Of a stretch of 6,435 nt of DNA, positions 1-6,090 are shown in pieces; the first letter of the stretch is position 1, and each line of letters opens with the position of its first letter. The notes beneath the pieces were generated by a model. It made no database searches. It was not told the origin of the DNA and was given only the letters and a program-made list of their open reading frames with translations. Source of the DNA: Candidatus Stahliibacteriota bacterium (GTDB taxonomy: Bacteria; Hydrothermota; Tepidihabitantia; SM23-42); NCBI GenBank assembly GCA_030613445.1, contig JAUWLY010000172.1, positions 1-6,435 of the forward strand, given 5' to 3'. The position numbers and the translations under genes were made by a program.

Positions 1-81
1 GCATGGACTGAGAGTTTTGAGACGCAGGATTATTTTCCGCCTGACCATTGGATAATCGTTAAGGTAATAAAAATTACATGA
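1..81 (+). CDS. Possible C-terminal end of an upstream protein (partial)
   Basis: Frame 1 is open from the window edge to a TGA at 79-81, giving 26 residues. They include ESFETQDYFPPDHW, which resembles the start of 'choice-of-anchor J'/MAM-like extracellular domains (ESFE...FPP.GW). The TGA overlaps the next gene's ATG (78-80) as ATGA, the usual geometry of translational coupling. In known anchor-J proteins this motif begins a domain of more than 100 residues, so a stop only about a dozen residues after it would be a truncation. The frame is short enough to be open by chance, so this is a tentative call. Confidence 0.35.
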   Translation, partial: AWTESFETQDYFPPDHWIIVKVIKIT

Positions 82-1847
82 AGTATACATTCTGCTATTT
101 ATTGCTCAGTGTTTACTGTGTGCTGTCATTTGCTCAAATACCTGGTAATATTATTGTCCGTCCAGACTCTGAAAACATCGGTATTTCGCCTTTTGTCTTT
201 GGTTCAGGTGATGAAATGACCTCTTGTTTTTCACCACTCGCTGAAGTACAGCCCTTGATTGCCGCGACAAAACCCTCGTTATTGAGATTCGGCGGTATCG
301 GCGCGGAATATCTTGACTGGGAGGCAGATTCATTATCTGGCATATTCTATATCGATTTTGTCGATACCTTCATTTTGCAGGACTCGGTCAATTTTGGTAT
401 TGATAGTTTTTTAAGATTATGTGAGTTGATCAATGCCGAACCCATTCTGACCGTGAATATGCAGGTTGCTGATACAGCGCTTGCCCGCCGCATGGTTGAG
501 TATGTGAACGATGACACGACAACTCCGATGGGCCAGCTCCGTGCCCAGCGCGGGCATCCTGAACCGTATAATGTAGGCATCTGGAGTCTCGGCAATGAAC
601 CTGATATTGCCGGTGGTCAATGGCCTACACCGCCATGGACCTATTGGACTTTCTATCGACATTTCGGCATACCTTTTGCCAACTGGTCATGGCAGGATTC
701 AGTTTTTTGGACACCCCAGGATTTTGCAAATCTTATCCCGGCCTATGTAAGTGCTATGGAAGGTGCGAGTCCGATTCCACTTGAATTCATCTATTCAATT
801 GCCGGCGCGCCTTCATGGATTCGACTGGTGATCGAGCCCAATATCAATCTGATTGATTATCTTGATATACACTACTATGCCAGCAGTGCTTGGGATTCGA
901 CTGCAGACACCACTGATTATATTGAATGGCTCAGCCGAACTGATACAATATACCCAGCCGAAGAGGTTGTACGAGTATACCGCGATTCTCTGAATGCGAT
1001 CGGTGCACCGCATATTGAACTTGTTATCCTTGAATACAATTCAGGGATTATTATGGTCCCGGACCCCTTATGGTGGAATTATTTAACCGGTCTTTTCATA
1101 GCTGATTGTATTGGTCACTGGATGCATGCGGGACTTAAAATGGCTGGCGTTTACAGTATTCATGAAGGAAATCCGAATAACCCGTCAGATTTTCCCTACT
1201 TCGGAATTATTCGAGGAGATTCAGTGAGCAGACGTATGCCCTCATATGTGCTTGAATTGTATAATACTTATTTTGGCGATACATTGATATATGCGTTTTC
1301 TGATCACAAGAATACTGGCTATGGTATTGAATGCTGGGCATCAAAGCGGTCGTCCGATAATAAGTACGTGCTCATGATCATTAACAAAACGCTTGATTCG
1401 ACATATGCAATGACGATGCAGCTTGAAGACTCAATACAGTCCTATCACCTGTATAATATTACTAACAATGCATCGATAGGTGCGCCATTCAATGGCACGA
1501 CCGGTATAGAAAATCAGGGTGCCTTTGTGCCGGACAGCATACGTGCAGGTTGGAGTTACTTGACCATGGATTTTGAACCGGCAAGTGTTTCTCTTTTTGA
1601 AGTTTCACCTTATCTGTCTATCAAAGAATCTTTTTCACGACCACACACAAATTTCCTCCTGCCCACGATAATGAGGAAGGGCACAACTGTCTCGATACCT
1701 TTTGGCACACATGTTTTATACGCGGTGACTGGTCGCGAGGTTTACAAATGGCGCGATACCGAAGCGATTAAAATCCCGCATATACCGGATGGTATCTACT
1801 TTATCAGAGTAAAAGGGAGTATGTTCAAGAAAATTATCGTCTTTTGA
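78..1847 (+). CDS. Secreted GH51-like glycoside hydrolase (clan GH-A) with C-terminal sorting domain
   Basis: This is a 589-residue exported glycosidase. Residues 1-19 form a signal peptide (MK, hydrophobic core, SFA, probable cleavage before Gln20). The catalytic barrel carries the LLRFGG motif near residues 68-73, matching the arginine/PGG strand of GH51 alpha-L-arabinofuranosidases. It also carries HPEPYNVGIWSLGNEP with the likely acid/base Glu174, LDIHYY with His265, and ILEYNS with the likely nucleophile Glu319 on the seventh strand. About residues 385-510 resemble the C-terminal beta-sandwich of GH51 enzymes. Residues from about 514 (SIKESF) to the final KKIIVF form a divergent type IX-like sorting domain (DGIYFIRV). 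The family suggests arabinose or another pentose/hexose substrate, but GH39, GH44 or an unclassified clan-A family remain possible and the substrate cannot be read from the sequence. The start at 78 has only a weak AAGG site at 61-64, and the ATGA overlap suggests coupling to upstream translation. Confidence 0.8.
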   Translation: MKYTFCYLLLSVYCVLSFAQIPGNIIVRPDSENIGISPFVFGSGDEMTSCFSPLAEVQPLIAATKPSLLRFGGIGAEYLDWEADSLSGIFYIDFVDTFILQDSVNFGIDSFLRLCELINAEPILTVNMQVADTALARRMVEYVNDDTTTPMGQLRAQRGHPEPYNVGIWSLGNEPDIAGGQWPTPPWTYWTFYRHFGIPFANWSWQDSVFWTPQDFANLIPAYVSAMEGASPIPLEFIYSIAGAPSWIRLVIEPNINLIDYLDIHYYASSAWDSTADTTDYIEWLSRTDTIYPAEEVVRVYRDSLNAIGAPHIELVILEYNSGIIMVPDPLWWNYLTGLFIADCIGHWMHAGLKMAGVYSIHEGNPNNPSDFPYFGIIRGDSVSRRMPSYVLELYNTYFGDTLIYAFSDHKNTGYGIECWASKRSSDNKYVLMIINKTLDSTYAMTMQLEDSIQSYHLYNITNNASIGAPFNGTTGIENQGAFVPDSIRAGWSYLTMDFEPASVSLFEVSPYLSIKESFSRPHTNFLLPTIMRKGTTVSIPFGTHVLYAVTGREVYKWRDTEAIKIPHIPDGIYFIRVKGSMFKKIIVF

Positions 1848-1854
1848 TTTTTGC

Positions 1855-1861
1855 AAGGAGG
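1855..1861 (+). promoter_or_regulatory. Shine-Dalgarno site of the membrane-protein gene
   Basis: AAGGAGG lies four bases before ATG 1866. It rules out the upstream in-frame TTG at 1851, which precedes this site and would translate through it. It also shows that the TGA at 1845-1847 is a real stop between two genes that share a reading frame. Confidence 0.85.
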
Positions 1862-1865
1862 CAAG

Positions 1866-2537
1866 ATGGCAAAGAAGAACTTTTCGAACAAAGAAGCGAT
1901 AAAATACGGTTGGGGTATTATGAAAGCCAATTTCTGGTTTTTTGTTGGCATCATCATTGTTGCCGGGTTTATCGTTGGCATTCCGAGCAATATCGCGGAT
2001 AACTTAAACAAGCCAGATCCATGTCTACTTGGTTTTGTTTTCAATATCATTGCTGGTATTGCGCGTGTAATAATTTCGATTGGCCTCATTAAGATTGCTT
2101 TGATTCTTCTCAATAAGGAAAAACCCAAATTCAAGGAACTATTCAATTTCAAAGGTAGTTTCTGGCGTTTTGTTGGAGCTTCTATACTCTATGGTCTGAT
2201 CGTGGTTGCCGGATTTATCCTTTTGATTGTCCCGGGCATATACTGGGCAATCAAGTACCAGTGGTTTGGGTACTGCATTGTTGATCAGAAACTCGGACCG
2301 GTCCAGGCGCTCAAGAAAAGCGCTCAGATGACCGACACGGTTAAATGGCAATTACTCGGTTTTGGTTTTGTTATGACCGGTATCAATATTCTTGGATTTC
2401 TCTGTTTGTTCATTGGATTGTTTGCGACAATACCGACGACGTTACTGGCTACTGCTTTTGTCTATCGTAAATTGTCAGGTCAAACCGAAACCGCGCCAGC
2501 AACAGCACCTGCTGTGCAAGACGAAAAACCCGTTTAA
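1866..2537 (+). CDS. Integral membrane protein, DUF975/YciC-like
   Basis: This is a 223-residue polytopic inner-membrane protein of unknown function. From the ATG at 1866, hydrophobic regions lie at about residues 24-43, 54-82, 99-129 and 163-200; the last two are long enough to cross the membrane twice, giving roughly five or six passes. The short N-terminal NFSNKEAIKYGW and the central signature IVPGIYWAIKYQWFGYCIVD (119-138), followed by ALKKSAQMT, match the general pattern of the DUF975, YciC and glycerophosphodiesterase membrane-domain families (PGiyw...y.fa.yvivd....al..S..l). The tail after residue 203 is Ala/Pro/Thr-rich and probably cytoplasmic and disordered. There is no signal peptide or sorting domain, unlike its neighbours. 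The gene starts 18 bases after the glycosidase stop and so is probably cotranscribed with it. It ends in tandem stops, TAA then TGA. No enzymatic motif is visible. Confidence 0.8.
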   Translation: MAKKNFSNKEAIKYGWGIMKANFWFFVGIIIVAGFIVGIPSNIADNLNKPDPCLLGFVFNIIAGIARVIISIGLIKIALILLNKEKPKFKELFNFKGSFWRFVGASILYGLIVVAGFILLIVPGIYWAIKYQWFGYCIVDQKLGPVQALKKSAQMTDTVKWQLLGFGFVMTGINILGFLCLFIGLFATIPTTLLATAFVYRKLSGQTETAPATAPAVQDEKPV

Positions 2538-2702
2538 TGATCTCCAAGACCCATCCGTGGTTATGCGTGTTCAGCAAGCTCCGGCTTCTGCTGTCTATTT
2601 TGTTCTTGTTGTTATCAATGACCGGGTGTGACGGCGGTTGACCTTACTCATGATACCTTGGTACAGGGTCTTGCTATTGAGACAATAAGGCCCAGGCAGT
2701 AA
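2537..2702 (+). pseudogene. Small lipoprotein frame, apparently frameshifted
   Basis: An ATG at 2537 overlaps the preceding TAA by one base (TAATG). It reads 34 codons to a TGA at 2639-2641. The peptide has a basic start (MISKTHPWLCVFSK), a leucine-rich hydrophobic core and the lipobox-like LSMTGC with Cys31, the pattern of a lipoprotein signal peptide. Translation then stops after only three more residues (Asp-Gly-Gly). A shift to the overlapping frame near 2633 continues through AVDLTHDTLVQGLAIETIRP to a TAA at 2700-2702, which would give a small lipoprotein of about 55 residues. The most likely readings are a one-base indel (mutation or sequencing error) or a fortuitous ORF. There is no Shine-Dalgarno site, so expression would depend on coupling to the membrane-protein gene. 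The mature part matches no family I recognise. Confidence 0.35.
2655..2669 (+). other. Short hairpin after the lipoprotein frame
   Basis: ACCTTG and CAGGGT pair around a GTA loop (six pairs, one a G-U). No T-run follows. It could be a weak mRNA 3' structure, but it lies within the possible frameshifted extension of the lipoprotein frame, and I would not call it a terminator. Confidence 0.2.
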
Positions 2703-2768
2703 ATAGCAGGCACTAGACACTCGATTTAAGACTGTGCATTCTTTATAATTCACCTAAACTTAAGTCCC
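2703..2768. other. Non-coding spacer before the propeller promoter
   Basis: From the end of the possible lipoprotein frame to the promoter I see no gene. CAGGCAGT at 2693-2700 recurs as CAGGCACT at 2707-2714, a weak 14-base-period duplication. A second TATAAT occurs at 2744-2749 with no convincing -35 partner. Nothing else is recognisable. Confidence 0.4.
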
Positions 2769-2796
2769 TTGACAACACAGAAATTATTTGTATAAT
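2769..2796 (+). promoter_or_regulatory. Sigma-70-type promoter of the beta-propeller gene
   Basis: TTGACA at 2769-2774 and TATAAT at 2791-2796 are both exact consensus hexamers, separated by 16 bases. The flanking sequence from 2780 to 2815 is strongly A+T-rich, unlike the coding DNA around it. The start of transcription is expected near 2803, giving a leader of about 59 bases before ATG 2862. Its position in the longest non-coding stretch of the window suggests an independent and probably strong transcription unit beginning with the propeller gene. Confidence 0.75.
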
Positions 2797-2817
2797 TTTA
2801 TATATAGATAATATAGA

Positions 2818-2838
2818 AGGGAGGACAATGTCCTCTCT
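2818..2838 (+). promoter_or_regulatory. Leader hairpin enclosing an SD-like sequence and ATG
   Basis: GAGGACA (2821-2827) and TGTCCTC (2829-2835) are perfect inverted repeats. As RNA they form a six-pair stem with an AAT loop, extended to about nine pairs by AGG/TCT on the outside (one G-U). The 5' arm is an AGGGAGG ribosome-binding-like sequence, and an ATG at 2828-2830 opens the five-codon frame MSSLE ending in TAG at 2843-2845. The structure sits about 15 bases after the predicted transcription start. It could stabilise the mRNA 5' end, or a ribosome at the tiny ORF could influence translation of the propeller gene 17 bases further on. Confidence 0.4.
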
Positions 2839-3155
2839 AGAATAGGAAAAGAGGAAAAGCTATGGGTCTTATTATGATAATGTCTTTATACCTCATCAAT
2901 GCTGACTTTCCCATCTGCACTAATAGCCTGAGTCAATACTATCCCTGCCCGCTGTATGAAAACGGACAGTACTATGTATTCTGGTCAGACCGACGTCACT
3001 ACTCACCGGATTACTCCATATATGGAGCGCGCATAGCAACTGACGGCACAGTTCTTGATCCTGACGGAAAGCAGATTTTCCGGCGCCAAACCGGGTATGA
3101 ACTTTCAGCTGCGTATGATGGTGCGAATTTTCTTGTCGTGTCCCGCGATAGCTGC

Positions 3156-3158
3156 TGA
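3156..3158 (+). other. In-frame TGA within propeller blade 2
   Basis: The codons read SRDSC-TGA-SAGNIYGVRV, and the repeat pattern continues without any shift in frame. Alignment with blades 1 and 3 places the TGA in the loop after the W-S-D-x-R motif, where no codon is conserved. A single C-to-T change in a CGA arginine codon would be enough to create it. Elsewhere in the window TGA behaves as a stop, notably at 1845-1847. Confidence 0.85.
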
Positions 3159-3175
3159 AGTGCCGGCAATATCTA

Positions 3176-3194
3176 CGGAGTGCGGGTCACTCCG
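3176..3194 (+). other. Hairpin downstream of the in-frame TGA (SECIS-like spacing)
   Basis: CGGAGTG (3176-3182) and CACTCCG (3188-3194) form a perfect seven-pair stem with the five-base loop CGGGT. The second loop base, G3184, lies 26 bases after the TGA. Bacterial selenocysteine insertion elements are stem-loops just downstream of UGA with a G early in a small loop at roughly this distance. Simple hairpins like this also occur by chance in coding DNA, so this is only suggestive. Confidence 0.3.
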
Positions 3195-4224
3195 GACTGT
3201 GACACAATAAATTCTTTCAGCATATCAAGCGCTTCGGGCGTGCAAATGTATCCAGACATTGAATTCGGCAGCAGCAACTATATGGTAGCATGGTCAGATA
3301 ATCGGGCCGGTTCATACTACAGGATTTACGCGGCTCGTGTCAATCCCCAGGGTGCAGTGTTTGATCCAACCGGCATTGCAGTTGGTCCTAATACATCTAC
3401 TTACCAGTACCAGCCTTCACTTGCATATGACGATTCGAGATTCTTCGTTATCTGGGGTTATGCCACTGCGCCCTATGCAGTGACCGGGCGTTTCATAAAT
3501 ACCGATGGTTCTCTTACTGATACGGTAAGGGTGGCTTCGGCGAGCACCATGGTGTACAATACGCGTCTTGTATGGAGCGGTGTAAACTATCTTGCGGTTT
3601 GGGTAGAGTATGTAGCTACTGGTTCACTGGTACGCGGTCAGCTCGTTGCAGGCAACGGTGCTCTGATCGGCTCGCCATTCACCATTGCTACTGGCGCATA
3701 CTATTATAACTCACTGGGTGTTAAGTATGACGGTTATAACTATATCATCAACTATATCACAAATACAACTGGTACGTATCAGGTCTGGGGTCGTAAGTAC
3801 GACACATCGGGCAATCCTGTAGGAGCGGCTTTCCGGATTTCTCAATCGAACTTTGCCTGCTACTACGGTGACGTGGTTCCTGGTGCGGACAATTGCTACC
3901 TCAATGTTTGGTCTGAATACCGCGGTGCTCAATATGATATCTATGGTAACCTCGATGTGCAGATCATAGGTATCGAAGAATCAACTGAGTACGTTGCGTC
4001 AAACATATCCTTAGTATCTGCTTTTGTGACAAAAACAATACAGCTCAAGAATGCAGAGGGTATTGAGGTTTCTGTTTTTGATGTGTCAGGACGTAGATTA
4101 GGTAGCACACATACCGGGTCATTTGATTGTCAGACACTTGGTAAAGGTGTGTACTTTGTGAAAAGTGCTCAAGGAGACGAGTTCAAGGTTATAAAGATAA
4201 GATAATTGAATCTTGCTCAATGAA

Positions 4225-4258
4225 ATGAGTGGTGCGGTTTAAACACTGCACCACTCAT
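4225..4258 (+). terminator. Strong intergenic hairpin without a U-tract
   Basis: ATGAGTGGTGC (4225-4235) is perfectly complementary to GCACCACTCAT (4248-4258). Three further pairs inside, one a G-U, leave a six-base loop TTAAAC. It starts 20 bases after the propeller stop. It is not followed by a T-run on the plus strand, so it is not a classical intrinsic terminator, but it may end or protect the propeller mRNA. Its right arm contains the ATG at 4257, which argues against using that ATG as the next gene's start. Confidence 0.5.
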
Positions 4259-4309
4259 GCAATACATTCACATCAGTGACATAGTTTTGATCATGTTTCA
4301 ACTCAATGT

Positions 4310-4315
4310 GGGAGG
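4310..4315 (+). promoter_or_regulatory. Shine-Dalgarno site of the beta-helix gene
   Basis: GGGAGG lies four bases before ATG 4320. It selects this start over the in-frame ATGs at 4257 and 4293. Only the 4320 start places the hydrophobic signal peptide directly at the N-terminus. Confidence 0.8.
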
Positions 4316-4319
4316 TTTA

Positions 4320-6074
4320 ATGCAAAGATATCTTGTATTGTTTTCAGTGTGTTTTTTCACCCTACTCAATGCGACCACTTATTATGTCGCACCATGGGGC
4401 AATGATGATTCGCTTGGGACTTTTGATGCGCCATGGCAGACTATTGGTAAAGCAGCTAGTACCATGGTCGCCGGTGATTCGGTTCTTATCCGCGCCGGGA
4501 CTTATGAAGAAAGTATTAACCCGGCCAATTCGGGCAATCCAGGTGCAATGATCACTTATGCAAATTATAATAACGAGGAAGTGATCGTTGAAGGTGGCGA
4601 GGAGGTTACTGGTTGGCTGATAGATACTGGTAATCGTTATATGGCAAGTGTCAATTTCACACCGTCTCCGCGTTTCTCCTCATCTCGGGACCCAGCTGGT
4701 AATCTAGGCGGGACCATGCTTCAGGATGGCGCAAAGATGAACTATGCAATGTGTCTGAGTGTGAGTGAGGTTGATGAACCAGGTGAATACTACATGAATG
4801 ATTCATCTGGCATGGGGCCACCTTACACTATGTACGTATACGTACACGATCTTGGCCAGGGTTATAATCCGAATAATCACCAGATGGTCATTGGTCGACG
4901 GCGTAAGGGTTTTGATCTGGATGGTGGTGAAGACTACCAGGTCGTTGATGGTCTAGTCTTTCGGGATTACAATGATAATGCTATTCACTCTATAGGTTCC
5001 AACAACTGCGAGTTCAGGAATATCAAACTATACAGCAGTTTTATCACTGGTATCTATCTCACAAACTATTCGCGCAATTGTCTTATTGAACAATGTCTGT
5101 TCTGGGATAATGGACACGGCGGTATTGAGCTTGCCCGTTCCCATTCGACCACGGTCAAGAGGAATAAATTCACCAGCATTGATCTGGGTGATGGCTGGGG
5201 AGGCAATGGCGCTCACATGTGGTTGGGTCCACTGACCTATAATTCAGATTCCTGCCTCATTGAAAATAATATCGGTTTCAAAACCGGTTCTGAGTACATT
5301 TTCGGACCATTTTTTGCACTCCGGGGTAGTGATAATATTGTCCGCCACAATAGTGGGATCAATTTTGGCATGGCTGGAATCGCGCTCCTTGATGGTAGCG
5401 GCAATACCGTGATCAACAATGCGATTGACTGCAATCTTGGTCTTGCTTGTATCAATGTTTTTCCCGCGGCAGTTGGCGCGGGTGGTCATTATATCGAATA
5501 CAATGATTTCTATGCTGAGGATCCGACCGCTAAATATCGTTGGAATGGCATATCATACAGCAGCCTCGCTGCCTGGGAAACAGCATCTGGTCAGTCGAAT
5601 AATATTGATTCGGTACCAGGTTTTGCCGAACCAGACAGTGAAAACCTTTACTTGCTCGCCGGCAGTGCCTGTATCGATGCCGGTACATCGAATAATGCGT
5701 CGACTGAAGACTATGACGGCAATCCACGCCCTCAAGGCGCTGGTTATGATATTGGCGCGTACGAGTTTGAGCCAGTAAACATAAATGAAAAGCCAATACA
5801 AGTACATTTTGCTGGAGAAATCATGTTGAGACCTAATCCAGCATCAAACGGTTTGTGGATTCACCGGTCAAATTCTGCAACACTTGGTTTCTTGCGCATC
5901 TTTGACATAACTGGAAGGATGGTCTGCACACTTGAATTCGCAACGCCGCAGTCAGAGTTATTCTGGGACCGAACAGACGACTCAGGGCTTCTCCTGCCCG
6001 CAGGAAATTACTTCCTTGTCTATACTGATAAAGAACTACCAGTTTGCGAGCGTAAAATCATCCTTCTAAAGTAA
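4320..6074 (+). CDS. Secreted right-handed parallel beta-helix protein with anchor-Q-like segment and sorting domain
   Basis: This is a 584-residue exported protein. Residues 1-18 (MQRYLVLFSVCFFTLLNA) are a signal peptide. Residues 21-60 (YYVAPWGNDDSLGTFDAPWQ, then AGDSVLIRAGTYEE) are the entry motif shared by DUF1565, PL9-like and other beta-helix proteins. Residues of about 150-215 include a GEYYMND...MYVYVHD stretch, as in GH141-like helix proteins. Residues of about 215-400 are helix coils rich in Asn and Gly (NNCEFRNI, RNCLIEQCLF, STTVKRNKF, DNIVRHN, GNTVINN). Residues 451-484 (CIDAG ... DYDGNPRP ... DIGAYEFE) match the 'choice-of-anchor Q' end motif. Residues from about 500, with RPNP at 504-507, form a type IX-like sorting domain ending in ERKIILLK. 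Such proteins usually bind or cleave uronic-acid or other polysaccharides, but I cannot identify a catalytic set, so the activity is unassigned. The gene ends 12 bases from a convergent gene. I found no convincing promoter between 4206 and 4319. Confidence 0.85.
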   Translation: MQRYLVLFSVCFFTLLNATTYYVAPWGNDDSLGTFDAPWQTIGKAASTMVAGDSVLIRAGTYEESINPANSGNPGAMITYANYNNEEVIVEGGEEVTGWLIDTGNRYMASVNFTPSPRFSSSRDPAGNLGGTMLQDGAKMNYAMCLSVSEVDEPGEYYMNDSSGMGPPYTMYVYVHDLGQGYNPNNHQMVIGRRRKGFDLDGGEDYQVVDGLVFRDYNDNAIHSIGSNNCEFRNIKLYSSFITGIYLTNYSRNCLIEQCLFWDNGHGGIELARSHSTTVKRNKFTSIDLGDGWGGNGAHMWLGPLTYNSDSCLIENNIGFKTGSEYIFGPFFALRGSDNIVRHNSGINFGMAGIALLDGSGNTVINNAIDCNLGLACINVFPAAVGAGGHYIEYNDFYAEDPTAKYRWNGISYSSLAAWETASGQSNNIDSVPGFAEPDSENLYLLAGSACIDAGTSNNASTEDYDGNPRPQGAGYDIGAYEFEPVNINEKPIQVHFAGEIMLRPNPASNGLWIHRSNSATLGFLRIFDITGRMVCTLEFATPQSELFWDRTDDSGLLLPAGNYFLVYTDKELPVCERKIILLK

Positions 6075-6090
6075 AGGGGGGTGTCTTTAC
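6071..6090. terminator. Small inverted repeat across the two convergent stop codons
   Basis: GTAAAG (6071-6076) and CTTTAC (6085-6090) pair around the loop GGGGGTGT. The stem contains the TAA stops of both convergent genes (6072-6074 plus strand, 6087-6089 minus strand). The stem is only six pairs and A+T-rich with no following T-run, so a role as a shared bidirectional terminator is weakly supported. No other terminator is visible for either gene. Confidence 0.25.

Larger units (their letters stand above)
2862..4205 (+). pseudogene. Secreted seven-bladed beta-propeller-like protein with sorting domain, interrupted by an in-frame TGA
   Basis: One frame of 447 codons is split by a TGA at codon 99. 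The first part is 98 residues (2862-3158), and the same frame resumes immediately and runs to TAA 4203-4205. ATG 2862 has GAGG at 2851-2854. Residues 1-14 (MGLIMIMSLYLINA) act as a short signal peptide without the usual basic n-region. Seven repeats of 49-54 residues carry the pattern hydrophobic-W-S-D-x-R ... IYGARV..dG.v.dp.G, with the Trp position at residues 41, 94, 144, 198, 247, 297 and 350, which suggests a seven-bladed propeller. Residues 370-447 are a sorting domain (VSVFDVSGRRL, GKGVYFVK, FKVIKIR). In blade 2 the Trp position is Ser and the Arg position is Cys next to the stop, which hints at decay. No good ribosome site lies before the GTG at 3180, so independent translation of the second part is unlikely. 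The role is probably surface adhesion or ligand binding; no catalytic motif is seen. Confidence 0.75.

Noticed and set aside
1851..1865. TTG at 1851 as the start of the membrane-protein gene
   Set aside because: The Shine-Dalgarno site AAGGAGG lies downstream of it, at 1855-1861, and points to ATG 1866.
2392..2631. 79-codon plus-strand frame overlapping the end of the membrane-protein gene
   Set aside because: It overlaps well-supported coding sequence in another frame and has no recognisable features; its apparent hydrophobicity comes from the overlapping genes.
2693..2720. Short direct duplication CAGGCAGT / CAGGCACT
   Set aside because: There are only two imperfect copies, too little to call a repeat array or attachment site.
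2744..2749. Second TATAAT as another promoter
   Set aside because: No -35-like hexamer is found 15-19 bases upstream; the TTGACA/TATAAT pair further on is far better.
3180..4205. GTG at 3180 as an independent gene start after the TGA
   Set aside because: It lacks a properly spaced ribosome site and a signal peptide, and it begins in the middle of blade 2.
4257..4319. ATG at 4257 as the start of the beta-helix gene
   Set aside because: It lies in the arm of a strong hairpin, has no ribosome site, and would put 21 extra residues in front of a normal signal peptide that starts at 4320.
5244..5807. Several minus-strand and alternative-frame ORFs opposite the beta-helix gene
   Set aside because: They are antisense or shifted shadows of a long gene with clear domains and lack ribosome sites.
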